A stretch of 15,000 nt of DNA from Actinomycetota bacterium (GTDB taxonomy: Bacteria; Actinomycetota; Thermoleophilia; UBA2241), in contig JAPLCL010000196.1 in the NCBI GenBank assembly GCA_026392265.1, forward strand, positions 1 to 15,000, in the 5' to 3' direction. This document shows, one piece after another, positions 8,006 through 15,000 of the stretch (position 1 is its first letter; each line of letters begins with the position of its first letter). Under the pieces are notes generated by a model, which made no database searches, was not told where the DNA came from, and saw only the letters and a program-made list of their open reading frames with translations. The translations under genes and the position numbers were made by a program.

Positions 8006-8056
8006 GTCGAGATACGATGCGCAGATGCGGACGATGATGACGACTGGGGAGAGATC

Positions 8057-9442
8057 ATGACGGGCGCGCGTTCGGGGCGCTTTTCGGGCGCGCGCGCGCC
8101 GGCGTTCGTGGCGCTGAACAGCTCGCTGGCGCTCGACTGGCGCCTGTGGGCCGAGGACATCGAGGGCTCAGTGGCGCACGCGCGAGCGCTGCGCGGGGCC
8201 GGCGTGCTCGCGGCCGCGGAGCTCACGGCGATCGAGACCGGCCTCGCGGCCGTCGGCCGTGAGATCGAGGCCGGCGCCTTCACGCCGGCCGACGCCGACG
8301 AGGACGTGCACATGGCCGTCGAGCGGCGGCTGACCGAGCTGACGGGCGAGGCCGGCGCCAAGTTGCACACGGCGCGCAGCCGCAACGACCAGGTCGTCAC
8401 CGATGTGCGCCTGCACCTGCGCCGGGTGATCGAGCGGCAGGATGCTGCGCTGGCCGCCCTGCAGGGTGTGCTGCTCGGCAGGGCGGCCGACCACGTCGAG
8501 ACGGTCATGCCGGCCTATACGCACCTGCAGAGAGCCCAGGTCACCTCGCTGGCCCAGCATCTGATGGCCTACTTCTGGATGCTGGAGCGCGATCGCGGCC
8601 GTCTGGCGGCCGCCCGCGAGGCCTGCCTCGAGCTTCCGCTCGGGGCAGGCGCGGCGGTCGGCCTCGACTTCGACCTCAAGCGCGAGGCGGTGGCCACCGA
8701 CCTGGGCTTTACGCGCGTCGCTGAGAACTCCCTCGACGCCGTCGCGAACCGCGATTTCGCCGTGGACTATCTGGCGACCGCGGCGCAACTCGGCACGCAC
8801 TTCAGCCGTCTCGGCGGCGAGCTCGTGCTGTGGGCGAGCGCCGAGTTCGGCTTCGTCGCAATGCCCGACGCGTACAGCGGCAGCTCCAGCGTCATGCCGC
8901 AGAAAAAGAACCCGGACGCCGCCGAGCTGATGCGGGCCGCCGCGCCGCGACTGAGCGCCGACCTCGGCGGCCTCCTCGGCGTGCTTCACGGTCTGCCGCT
9001 GGCCTACAACACCGATCTGCGCGAGGACAAGCGCTACCTGTTCGACGCCGTCGACTGCCTCGACCAGCTGCTCCCGGTCGTGCACGGGCTCCTCGAGGGC
9101 GTGACCTTCGATGAGGCGCGCTTGACGGCCGCCTGCGATCCCTTCCTGGCCGCCACCGACGTGGCCGACTACCTCGTCGAGAAGGGCGTGCCGTTCCGCG
9201 AGGCGCACTACCTCACCGGCACGCTGGTCAGGCAGTGCCTCGAGGCTGGGGTCGCGTTGGGCGACGTCAGCGTGGACCAGCTGCGCGAGCTGTCGCCGGT
9301 CTTCGACGACGGCTACTACGCGTTGCACGAGCCCGCCGCGCAACTCGCGCGCAAGCGCTCGCGCGGCGGCTCCGCCCCGGCGCGCGTGCGCGAGCAGCTC
9401 GAGCTTGCCGGGGCGGCGCTGGCGGCGCACCCCTGCTGCTGA
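8057..9442 (+). CDS. argH: Argininosuccinate lyase
   Basis: Splits argininosuccinate into arginine and fumarate, the last arginine step; a cytoplasmic homotetramer of the fumarase/aspartase superfamily. The 461-residue length is typical. Conserved blocks: the first at TARSRNDQVVTDVRL; the second at YTHLQRAQ, with the catalytic-type His156; and the superfamily signature GSSSVMPQKKNPD at 275-287, which carries the catalytic serine loop. The ATG at 8057 follows GGGGAGAG at about 8046-8053 and precedes the usual start of homology; the frame is open further upstream to 7892 but that stretch is low-complexity and unconserved. With argG it forms the intact citrulline-to-arginine branch. The HAD-family gene starts 1 nt after its stop, suggesting coupled expression. 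Confidence 0.96.
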   Translation: MTGARSGRFSGARAPAFVALNSSLALDWRLWAEDIEGSVAHARALRGAGVLAAAELTAIETGLAAVGREIEAGAFTPADADEDVHMAVERRLTELTGEAGAKLHTARSRNDQVVTDVRLHLRRVIERQDAALAALQGVLLGRAADHVETVMPAYTHLQRAQVTSLAQHLMAYFWMLERDRGRLAAAREACLELPLGAGAAVGLDFDLKREAVATDLGFTRVAENSLDAVANRDFAVDYLATAAQLGTHFSRLGGELVLWASAEFGFVAMPDAYSGSSSVMPQKKNPDAAELMRAAAPRLSADLGGLLGVLHGLPLAYNTDLREDKRYLFDAVDCLDQLLPVVHGLLEGVTFDEARLTAACDPFLAATDVADYLVEKGVPFREAHYLTGTLVRQCLEAGVALGDVSVDQLRELSPVFDDGYYALHEPAAQLARKRSRGGSAPARVREQLELAGAALAAHPCC

Positions 9443-9443
9443 G

Positions 9444-10148
9444 ATGCGCGCTCCGGCCGCCGTCCTCTTCGATCTCTGGGGCACGCTGGTGCCTGCCATC
9501 CCGCCGTCAGAACGGGACGCCGTTTCGCGTGAGATGGCCGTTGACCTGGGTGTAGACGGGACTGCGTTCGCGGCCGCCTACCGTGACTCGTACCGTGAGC
9601 GCTTTCTTGGGGTCACAGGTTCTCTCGAGGAGACGGTCCGCGCTCTGGCCGAGGCCTGCGGCGGCGCGCCTACTGTGGCCGCCGTCACTGCCGCGGCAGC
9701 GCGACGACTCGATCTCACGAGGCGGCTGCTGGAGTCGGACGACCCGACGCTCGCCGTGCTCGATGGACTGCTGGACGCCGGCTTGCCGTTGGCCTTGGTT
9801 TCCGACTCGTCGGTCGAGACCCCTTCGCTGTGGCCGGAGTCGCCTCTCAGCGAACGCATCTGGGTCACCGCGTTCTCCTGTCTTCTCGGCGTGCGCAAGC
9901 CCGACCCGGCTGTCTACCTGCATGCCGCGCGAGAGCTGGACGTAGGCCCCACAGATTGCCTGTTCGTGGGAGACGGGGATGGCCGGGAGCTGAGCGGCGC
10001 GGCCGATCTCGGGATGCAGGTCGTCCGGCTGCGCGTGCCTGGCGACGACCCGTCCGCTCGCTACGATGACGACCGCTCATTTACCGGCCCCACGATCACC
10101 GCCTTGAACGACCTTCTCAAGATGCCGTGGCTGCGGCGCGCGAAGTAG
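9444..10148 (+). CDS. HAD-superfamily hydrolase
   Basis: A 234-residue HAD-fold protein, probably a small-molecule phosphatase; the substrate is unknown. Motif I is FDLWGTL with the nucleophile-type Asp10, but Trp replaces the usual second Asp (D-x-D); D-x-W-G-T variants occur in a known HAD subgroup. Motif II is VSDSS with Ser120, motif III is RKPDPAVY with Lys152, and motif IV is VGDGDGRELSGA with Asp177 and Glu182. An all-alpha cap of the haloacid-dehalogenase/phosphoglycolate-phosphatase type lies between motifs I and II (about residues 17-100). The ATG is placed 1 nt after the argH stop with no strong ribosome site, so translation may depend on argH. The sequence does not link it to arginine metabolism beyond position. 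Confidence 0.85.
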   Translation: MRAPAAVLFDLWGTLVPAIPPSERDAVSREMAVDLGVDGTAFAAAYRDSYRERFLGVTGSLEETVRALAEACGGAPTVAAVTAAAARRLDLTRRLLESDDPTLAVLDGLLDAGLPLALVSDSSVETPSLWPESPLSERIWVTAFSCLLGVRKPDPAVYLHAARELDVGPTDCLFVGDGDGRELSGAADLGMQVVRLRVPGDDPSARYDDDRSFTGPTITALNDLLKMPWLRRAK

Positions 10149-10159
10149 GCGGAACAAGC

Positions 10160-10774
10160 GTGCTTCAGCCGCTTCCGCAAGCCTTCTTCGGCCGTTCCGC
10201 CCTCGTCGTCGCCCGCGACCTCATCGGCTGCACGTTCCTGTTCCACGGCGCCGGCGGACGCATCGTGGAGACCGAGGCGTACCGCCAGGACGACCCGTGT
10301 TGCCACGGCTACAACGGCAAGACGGCTCGCAACGCCGTGCTCTTCGGGCCGCCCGGTCATATGTACGTCTACTTCACCTACGGCATGCACTTCTGTGCCA
10401 ACGTGGCCTGCGAGCCCGAAGGTACAGGCGCCGGCGTCCTGCTGCGAGCCATCGTCCCGGAGCACGGCGTAAGGGAGATGATCGAGCGCCGCGGCGTCGA
10501 GGGACCGCGGCTCCTGTGCAGCGGCCCGGCGCGCCTCGCGCAGGCGCTGGGTATCGGCCGCGAACAGAGCGGCCTGCCGGTGTGGGAGCCACCGCTCGCG
10601 ATCTTGCCGTGGGCAGGGGGCGGCGGGTCGAGCAGGGCGCTGCCGCGCATCGTGGCCACGCCGCGTATCGGGGTGCGCCGCGGCGACCAGAAGCCCTGGC
10701 GCTTCGTCGACGCCGACAGCCGGTTCCTCTCGCGGCCGCTGCCTCGCGTCGCGCGACCCGCAACGACGGCCTGA
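10160..10774 (+). CDS. mpg: Alkyladenine DNA glycosylase (3-methyladenine glycosylase, Mpg/AAG family)
   Basis: Base-excision repair enzyme that removes alkylated or deaminated purines such as 3-methyladenine and hypoxanthine. The 204-residue length is normal for bacterial members. The N-terminal LPQAFFGRSALVVARDLIGC leads into RIVETEAY, where Glu39 corresponds to the water-activating glutamate (human E125) and Tyr41 to the base-stacking tyrosine (Y127). His49 matches human H136, and YVYFTYGMHFCANVA carries the Asn equivalent to N169. GAGVLLRAIVP and the C-terminal PRIGVRRG block complete the fold. GTG at 10160 is preferred: it lies 11 nt after the HAD stop, behind a weak GGCGGA site; a GTG at 10127 would overlap the HAD gene and add unconserved residues. 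mpg followed by tyrS is an actinobacterial arrangement, here split by two genes. Confidence 0.93.
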   Translation: MLQPLPQAFFGRSALVVARDLIGCTFLFHGAGGRIVETEAYRQDDPCCHGYNGKTARNAVLFGPPGHMYVYFTYGMHFCANVACEPEGTGAGVLLRAIVPEHGVREMIERRGVEGPRLLCSGPARLAQALGIGREQSGLPVWEPPLAILPWAGGGGSSRALPRIVATPRIGVRRGDQKPWRFVDADSRFLSRPLPRVARPATTA

Positions 10775-10789
10775 CGGCGCGTCAAGACG

Positions 10790-10816
10790 GCGGTCCGCGT
10801 CGTCGGCGACGACCGC
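10790..10816 (+). terminator. Possible terminator hairpin after mpg
   Basis: GCGGTC (10790-10795) pairs with GACCGC (10811-10816). Inside, GTCG and CGAC close a TCGG tetraloop, with a 3-nt bulge on the left arm. It begins 16 nt after the mpg stop and has no T run. Downstream, TAAGAATAGACAT (10863-10875) is the only AT-rich spot in the 168-nt gap and could contain a -10 element for the next gene, but I see no -35. Confidence 0.35.
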
Positions 10817-10942
10817 GGCGGGCCCGTCGACGCTTCCGGGGTGCCGCTATCGCTCACGTGGGTAAGAATAGACATCTCCGACTGACAGCCTGCGGGCCGG
10901 ACGCGCGTGCGGAACGCCCGGCCCGCCGAAGAAAGGACCATC

Positions 10943-11944
10943 GTGAAGCTACGCGATATCTACGGGACGGCCGTGCGCATGGGCATCGAGGCCGACCCGC
11001 GCGGCAAGGCCGGCGTCGACGAGTTCCTGGCGCGCACGAAGAAACGCTTCGACGCTCTTCCCGATCACCTCAAGGCGCTGGCCGACCCCGAAGAGCTCAC
11101 CAACCCCTTCAACGACACGCGCATCTACCTGGGCGACCCGGACCTAGAGGTCGAAACGCTCATCGGCGGCATCGACATGAACACCGCAGAGGTGCTGCTC
11201 GCCGATCGCCTGCGAGAGAAGGGCGTGTCGATCGACGCTATCTACACGCACCACCCCGAGGGGTGGGGTCTCACCAAGCTCGACAGCGTCATGGAAGTGC
11301 AGGCCGACATCTGGGCCGGCCTCGGGGTGCCCATCCAGGCCGGCGAGAGGCTGATCAAGGAGCGCATGGACGAGGTGCGCCGCCGCCTCATGCCGATCAA
11401 CTACGACCAGGCCATCGACGCGGCGCGCCTGCTCGAGGTACCCTTCTTCTCGGCGCACACGCCGACCGACAACCTCGTCGTCGACTACCTCAACAAGTAC
11501 TTCGCGAAGAAGAAGCCGACGCTGATTGAGGACGTGCAGAAGGCGCTGCTCGAGATCCCCGAGTATCGCATCGCCGCGCGGAAGGGCGCCGGCCCGTACA
11601 TCGGCAAGAGCAGCCCCGGGGCGCGGGCCGGCAAGGTCTGGGTGGACATGACCGGCGGCACCGAGGGCCCGAAGACGGTCATCGAGAAGCTCGCCGCCGG
11701 CGGCGTCGGCACGATCGTCGGCATGCACATGGGCCAGGAGCTTCGTGACGAGGCCGACAAGCACAGCATCCACGTGGTCATCGCCGGGCACATGAGCAGC
11801 GACTCGCTCGGCATCAACATCTTCCTCGACGAGCTCGAGCGGAACGGCGTGAAGACGATCGCCACCAGCGGCCTTACCCGCGTGCATCGCGACAACAAGG
11901 GCAAGGTCGTCAAGGAGGAGCCGGGCGCGCTGCCGGCGCGCTGA
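10943..11944 (+). CDS. NIF3-like (DUF34 family) metal-binding protein
   Basis: A 333-residue protein resembling bacterial proteins annotated as NGG1p-interacting factor NIF3. Family members are hexameric, with a two-metal site; the cellular role is unsettled, and the label GTP cyclohydrolase I type 2 seen in databases is weakly founded. Metal-ligand-like histidines occur in IYTHHPEGWGL (His103, His104) and in VVIAGHMSSDSLG (His283), where the usual C-terminal H-x-x-x-E pattern appears altered. The middle region (about 140-230) is the longer insertion typical of this subgroup. GTG 10943 is chosen because GAAAGGA (10931-10937) lies 5 nt upstream; the frame is open back to 10907 but without conserved sequence. 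No signal peptide or membrane segment is seen. The U32-family gene follows after 39 nt, so the two may be co-expressed. Confidence 0.8.
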   Translation: MKLRDIYGTAVRMGIEADPRGKAGVDEFLARTKKRFDALPDHLKALADPEELTNPFNDTRIYLGDPDLEVETLIGGIDMNTAEVLLADRLREKGVSIDAIYTHHPEGWGLTKLDSVMEVQADIWAGLGVPIQAGERLIKERMDEVRRRLMPINYDQAIDAARLLEVPFFSAHTPTDNLVVDYLNKYFAKKKPTLIEDVQKALLEIPEYRIAARKGAGPYIGKSSPGARAGKVWVDMTGGTEGPKTVIEKLAAGGVGTIVGMHMGQELRDEADKHSIHVVIAGHMSSDSLGINIFLDELERNGVKTIATSGLTRVHRDNKGKVVKEEPGALPAR

Positions 11945-11983
11945 GCGCCCTGCCCTCTGCGGGTTCATGACTGCGCTGCCGAC

Positions 11984-14515
11984 ATGACGGCCGCCGGGCG
12001 GAGCGAGCTGCTGGCGCCGGCCGGGGAGCCGCGCGCTTTGCGCGCGGCCCTTGCGGCCGGCGCCGACGCGGTCTACTTCGGCCTGGAGCGCTGGAGCGCG
12101 CGCGCTTTCGCCGGCAACTTCGCCGGCGAGACCGCCGTGGCGGCGGTCGAGACGGCCCATCTGTACGATGCCCGCGCGTATCTGGCCCTGAACACACTTC
12201 TCAAGGACCATGCGGTGGAGCCGGCGCTGGCGGCGCTGGAAGCGCCGTATCTGGCCGGCCTCGACGCACTCATCGTCGCCGATCTCGGCTTCGCCGCGTG
12301 CGTGCGCGAGCTGTACTCCGACCTGCCGCTGCACGCCAGCACCCAGCTGAACACGCACAGCTCGTCGCAACTCGCGGCGCTGGCGAAGCTGGGCTTCACG
12401 CGGGCGATCCTCGCCCGCGAGCTCAGCCTCTTGGAGATCGCCGCTCTCGATCCGCACGGCCTCGAGCTCGAGGCCTTCATCCACGGGGCACTCTGCTACG
12501 GCTACTCCGGCGACTGTCTGCTGGCAAGCATGGTCGGCGGGCGCAGCGGTAACCGCGGGCGCTGCAGCCAGTCCTGCCGCCTGCGCTACGACCTGCGCCG
12601 CCTGGGCGACAGACCCGCGCACGTCGCGGCCGGGACGGCTCCATCCATCGCCGGCGGTCACGGCGGCGCGGCCGCCGGCCACCCCGTGGCCACCGACCGC
12701 ACCGCCGAGCCCACGCGCGTCATGTCCACCTCAGATCTCGCGGCCATCGGCGTGCTCCCCCGGCTGCTCGCCGCGGGAGTCACCTCGTTCAAGATCGAGG
12801 GCCGTATGAAGGACGCCGCCTACGTGGGCGTGACCACGGCCGTCTACCGTGAGGCCTTGGACGCGGCATGCGCCGATCCCGAGGGCTACAAGGTGCGCCC
12901 GGAATGGAGCTCCCGGCTGGAGCAGAGCTTCTCGCGAAGCTTCACGACGGCGCACCTCGACGGCCTCCACCACAAGGTCCGCAGCGGCGGCCGCGGCGGC
13001 CACCGCGGCGTGCTCGTGGGCCGCGTGTCGGCGACGGACGAGCGTCGCGGCGAGGTCCGGGTGCGCCTCGCGAAGCAGGTCGCCGCCGGCGACCTCGTCT
13101 ATCTCTATACGCCGTGGGGCCAGACTGAGCCGGTGCGCGTTCAGGAAGGTGGCGACACGGAACTGACGCTGCGCCTGCACGAGCGCGTCGCCGTCAAGGA
13201 TCGCCTGTTCCGTCTGGAGGCGGCCGATGCCGGGCAGCTGGCCCGCGATCTCGTCGCCGGCCGCAGCGCTCTGCGCCCCGTGTCGCTGCACATGTGCCTC
13301 GTCGGAGAGGAGGGCTGGCCGGCGGCTCTGGCCATCGCGACCGACAGTGGCGAGACCGTGACCGTCACGACTGCCCGGCCGCTTGCGCCGGCACGCACCG
13401 CGGCGCTCGCCGCGGACAAGGCGCGCGCCGCGCTCGGCGCCCTGGGCGGCACGCCGTATCGGCTCGGGGAGCTCGAGTTCGCCGTCGCCGACGGGCTCTT
13501 CCTCGCTGTCGGCGACCTCAAGGACCTGCGCCGGCGGGCCGTGGCGGCGCTCGATGAGCGCCGCTTGACCGCCCGCCGGCGCGCCGCGGCGTCGCTGCAG
13601 CCGGGGGGGCCTCGCCCCAAGGTGCCTCGCTCGGCCTTACCAGCGGCCGCATCCGGCGGCAGCGCCGGTCCCGCCCTCGTACTCATGCTCCATCCCGGCG
13701 AGCCACCGCTGACCGCCCCGGGCGTCGATGCGCTATGCCTCGACCTGCGGACCTCAGACCCAGATGGCGCGATCGCGGCGGCTGCCGGGGCTGTGCGCTC
13801 CGCTGGGCTTCCGCTACGCGCGCGCCTCCCCGAGATCCTCTTCGACGCGGATGCGCCGTGGCTGAGCGCCGTGCTCGCGCTGCCGTGGGACGCCGTGTAC
13901 GTGCGGCACCTGGGCCTGCTCGCGGTCTTGGGCGCCGCGGACCCCGCTGCACCAGACGGGCCGCTGTCGTTTGTCGTGGAGTACCCGCTGCAGAGCCTGA
14001 ACGGCCTGACCGCCGGGGTCGCGGCCGGCTTGGCCGGCCGTCCGCCGGCGGCCGTCGTCGCCTCGCCCGAGGCGTCGCTCGACGAGATCGCCGGTCTGCG
14101 CACCGTCATGGCAGCCGGTGACTCGCATCTCCACCGGCTTCCGGCTGTCGAGGTGCTCGCTCTTGGCCGCCAGCAGGTGCTCCACACTCGTGACCAGCTG
14201 GGCCGGGCGGAAGGTCTCTTCGAGGCGCCCGGCCCGGCCCAGCGCGTAGATCTGCTGCTCGAAGACGCCAAGGGCTACGGGTTCCCGGCCGACGTCGACG
14301 CCGGCGGCACGCGCCTCTTCAACGCCCGCGTGACCAATCTGGCGCCTAGCCTCGACGAGCTGCGCGCCGCGGGCGTGACCACGTTCCTCGTCGTCCAGTC
14401 GGACCTGGAAGAAGCAGAACGCGCGGCCTTCGTCGCCGACGGGCTGCCGGCACTGGCGCCGTTGGTCGCGCGCCAGCGTTCTACGACGGGTCACCTCTTC
14501 CGCGGCGTCGCCTGA
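11984..14515 (+). CDS. U32-family (RlhA/TrhP-like) protein with DUF3656-type domain
   Basis: An 843-residue member of the peptidase U32 family. Characterised relatives (E. coli RlhA/YdcP and TrhP/YegQ) hydroxylate a 23S rRNA cytidine or tRNA wobble uridines, so an RNA-modification role is more likely than proteolysis. The N-terminal TIM-barrel-like domain opens with ELLAPAGEP, then AGADAVYFGL, ALNTLLKD and LHASTQLNTHS. Cys171, 178, 194 and 198 (C-x6-C-x15-C-x3-C, within SGDC and NRGRCSQSC) form the conserved cysteine cluster, probably for an Fe-S centre. VTSFKIEGRMK follows at about residue 265. Residues about 430-525 match the DUF3656-type insertion, and a second U32-like part closes the protein. 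A Gly/Ala/His-rich loop at about 207-246 looks lineage-specific. ATG 11984 fits the family start, though its ribosome site is weak. The exact target cannot be read from the sequence. Confidence 0.88.
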   Translation: MTAAGRSELLAPAGEPRALRAALAAGADAVYFGLERWSARAFAGNFAGETAVAAVETAHLYDARAYLALNTLLKDHAVEPALAALEAPYLAGLDALIVADLGFAACVRELYSDLPLHASTQLNTHSSSQLAALAKLGFTRAILARELSLLEIAALDPHGLELEAFIHGALCYGYSGDCLLASMVGGRSGNRGRCSQSCRLRYDLRRLGDRPAHVAAGTAPSIAGGHGGAAAGHPVATDRTAEPTRVMSTSDLAAIGVLPRLLAAGVTSFKIEGRMKDAAYVGVTTAVYREALDAACADPEGYKVRPEWSSRLEQSFSRSFTTAHLDGLHHKVRSGGRGGHRGVLVGRVSATDERRGEVRVRLAKQVAAGDLVYLYTPWGQTEPVRVQEGGDTELTLRLHERVAVKDRLFRLEAADAGQLARDLVAGRSALRPVSLHMCLVGEEGWPAALAIATDSGETVTVTTARPLAPARTAALAADKARAALGALGGTPYRLGELEFAVADGLFLAVGDLKDLRRRAVAALDERRLTARRRAAASLQPGGPRPKVPRSALPAAASGGSAGPALVLMLHPGEPPLTAPGVDALCLDLRTSDPDGAIAAAAGAVRSAGLPLRARLPEILFDADAPWLSAVLALPWDAVYVRHLGLLAVLGAADPAAPDGPLSFVVEYPLQSLNGLTAGVAAGLAGRPPAAVVASPEASLDEIAGLRTVMAAGDSHLHRLPAVEVLALGRQQVLHTRDQLGRAEGLFEAPGPAQRVDLLLEDAKGYGFPADVDAGGTRLFNARVTNLAPSLDELRAAGVTTFLVVQSDLEEAERAAFVADGLPALAPLVARQRSTTGHLFRGVA

Positions 14516-14521
14516 CGCACC

Positions 14522-14546
14522 GGCGGCGGAGCCCTCCGGCCCCGCC
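14522..14546 (+). terminator. Hairpin after the U32 gene (possible terminator)
   Basis: GGCGG (14522-14526) plus CGGAG (14527-14531) pair with CTCCG (14534-14538) plus CCGCC (14542-14546), leaving a 3-nt bulge on the right arm. It starts 7 nt after the U32 stop and lies just upstream of the tyrS promoter candidate, where a terminator would be expected. There is no T run. Confidence 0.4.
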
Positions 14547-14555
14547 GCGACCCTG

Positions 14556-14564
14556 TGGTATCAT
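14556..14564 (+). promoter_or_regulatory. Extended -10 promoter candidate for tyrS
   Basis: TGGTATCAT matches the extended -10 form TG-n-TATAAT with one mismatch, and it is the only AT-rich patch in a 130-nt GC-rich gap. No -35 hexamer is visible at 16-18 nt upstream, which is acceptable for extended -10 promoters. Transcription would begin near 14571, giving a leader of about 75 nt. That leader has no T-box consensus. Confidence 0.45.
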
Positions 14565-14645
14565 CCGCGACGGCCGCGCAGCCGCGGCGGCTCGGCGCGC
14601 AGTCTCCGCCGCGCCCGCCACGATCACCGTCCGGAGGCTTCACCC

Positions 14646-15000
14646 GTGACCGACCGTCGCCTCATCGACGATCTCATGATCGGCGCCGTCGAGGTCCTGC
14701 CCGCAGGCGCCCTCGAAGCCAAGCTGGCGCTCGCCGAGCGCGAGGGACGGCCCCTGCGCATCAAGCTCGGCGTCGACCCTACGGCGCCGGACATCCACCT
14801 CGGCCACACCGTCGTCCTCAACAAGCTGCGCCAGTTCCAGGACGCCGGGCACGTCGCGGTGCTCATCATCGGCGACTACACGGCGCGTATCGGCGACCCT
14901 TCGGGCCGCAGCAAGACGCGCCCTCGCCTCGACGGAGCGGTCATCGACGCCAACGCGCAGACCTACCAGGATCAAGCCTTCCTCATCCTCGACGACGATC
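14646..15000 (+). CDS. tyrS: Tyrosine--tRNA ligase, N-terminal part (runs off the window)
   Basis: The first 118 codons of tyrosyl-tRNA synthetase, a class I enzyme that charges tRNA-Tyr. The Rossmann-fold opening is clear: RIKLGVDPTAPDIHLGHTV contains the HIGH-type signature HLGH beginning at His51, followed by LNKLRQFQDAGH and IGDYTARIGDPSGRS. The HIGH motif as HLGH and the IGDYTARIGDPSGRS segment point to the TyrZ-like branch rather than the E. coli TyrS branch. The start is GTG with a strong GGAGG (14633-14637) 8 nt upstream. The KMSKS loop and S4-like C-terminal domain lie outside the window. Its position after mpg, allowing for two inserted genes, agrees with actinobacterial gene order. 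Confidence 0.95.
   Translation, partial: MTDRRLIDDLMIGAVEVLPAGALEAKLALAEREGRPLRIKLGVDPTAPDIHLGHTVVLNKLRQFQDAGHVAVLIIGDYTARIGDPSGRSKTRPRLDGAVIDANAQTYQDQAFLILDDD

Noticed and set aside
7892..8056. N-terminal extension of ArgH and a small plus-strand frame at 7831-8037
   Set aside because: The sequence is unconserved and Arg/Gly/Ala-rich; the start at 8057 has a good ribosome site and gives the normal ArgH length.
14516..14645. T-box riboswitch before tyrS
   Set aside because: GTGGTATCATCCGCG superficially recalls the T-box core, but the conserved core is not matched, and there is no specifier stem or terminator/antiterminator pair in the short leader.

Overview
This is a very GC-rich bacterial window with dense, almost entirely plus-strand genes. 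The gene order is that of Actinomycetota: an rRNA methyltransferase, pheS-pheT, an arginine block ending argR-argG-argH, then mpg and tyrS. From memory, Mycobacterium and Streptomyces carry tsnR, pheST, argCJBDFRGH, mpg and tyrS in this order. A NIF3-like protein and a long U32/DUF3656 protein between mpg and tyrS, and GTG starts for argG, mpg, the NIF3 gene and tyrS, are compatible with a deep-branching actinobacterial lineage, but I cannot name the taxon.

Layout. 2-253: C-terminal end of a SpoU/TrmH-type RNA methyltransferase. 256-3879: pheS and pheT, both subunits of phenylalanyl-tRNA synthetase. 3896-5766: relics of argC, argJ and argB, in the right order and still abutting or overlapping, but broken by nonsense codons, frameshifts and internal deletions. 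argD and argF, expected next, have left no recognisable trace. 5991-9442: intact argR, argG and argH. 9444-10774: a HAD-family hydrolase and an alkyladenine-type DNA glycosylase (Mpg/Aag). 10943-14515: a NIF3-like metal-binding protein and a large U32-family (RlhA/TrhP-like) protein. 14646 to the end: the start of tyrS. There is no sign of CRISPR arrays, insertion sequences, tRNA or rRNA genes.

How it fits together. The arginine genes tell the main story. The steps from N-acetylglutamate to ornithine (argC, argJ, argB, plus missing argD) and the ornithine carbamoyltransferase step (argF) are dead or gone at this locus. The last two steps, citrulline to argininosuccinate to arginine (ArgG, ArgH), and the arginine-sensing regulator ArgR look fully functional. 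Either the organism makes arginine from imported or recycled citrulline, or working copies of the early genes lie elsewhere. The decay looks fairly recent: motifs, frames and even the argJ/argB start-stop overlap remain readable, while whole internal blocks have been cut out.

The arg region also holds several GC-rich inverted repeats, the best being a perfect 16-bp stem overlapping the argG stop codon, and one conspicuous AT-rich island in front of argR with promoter-like and operator-like sequence. I found no convincing novel multi-gene system. The most notable content is the selectively eroded arginine operon.
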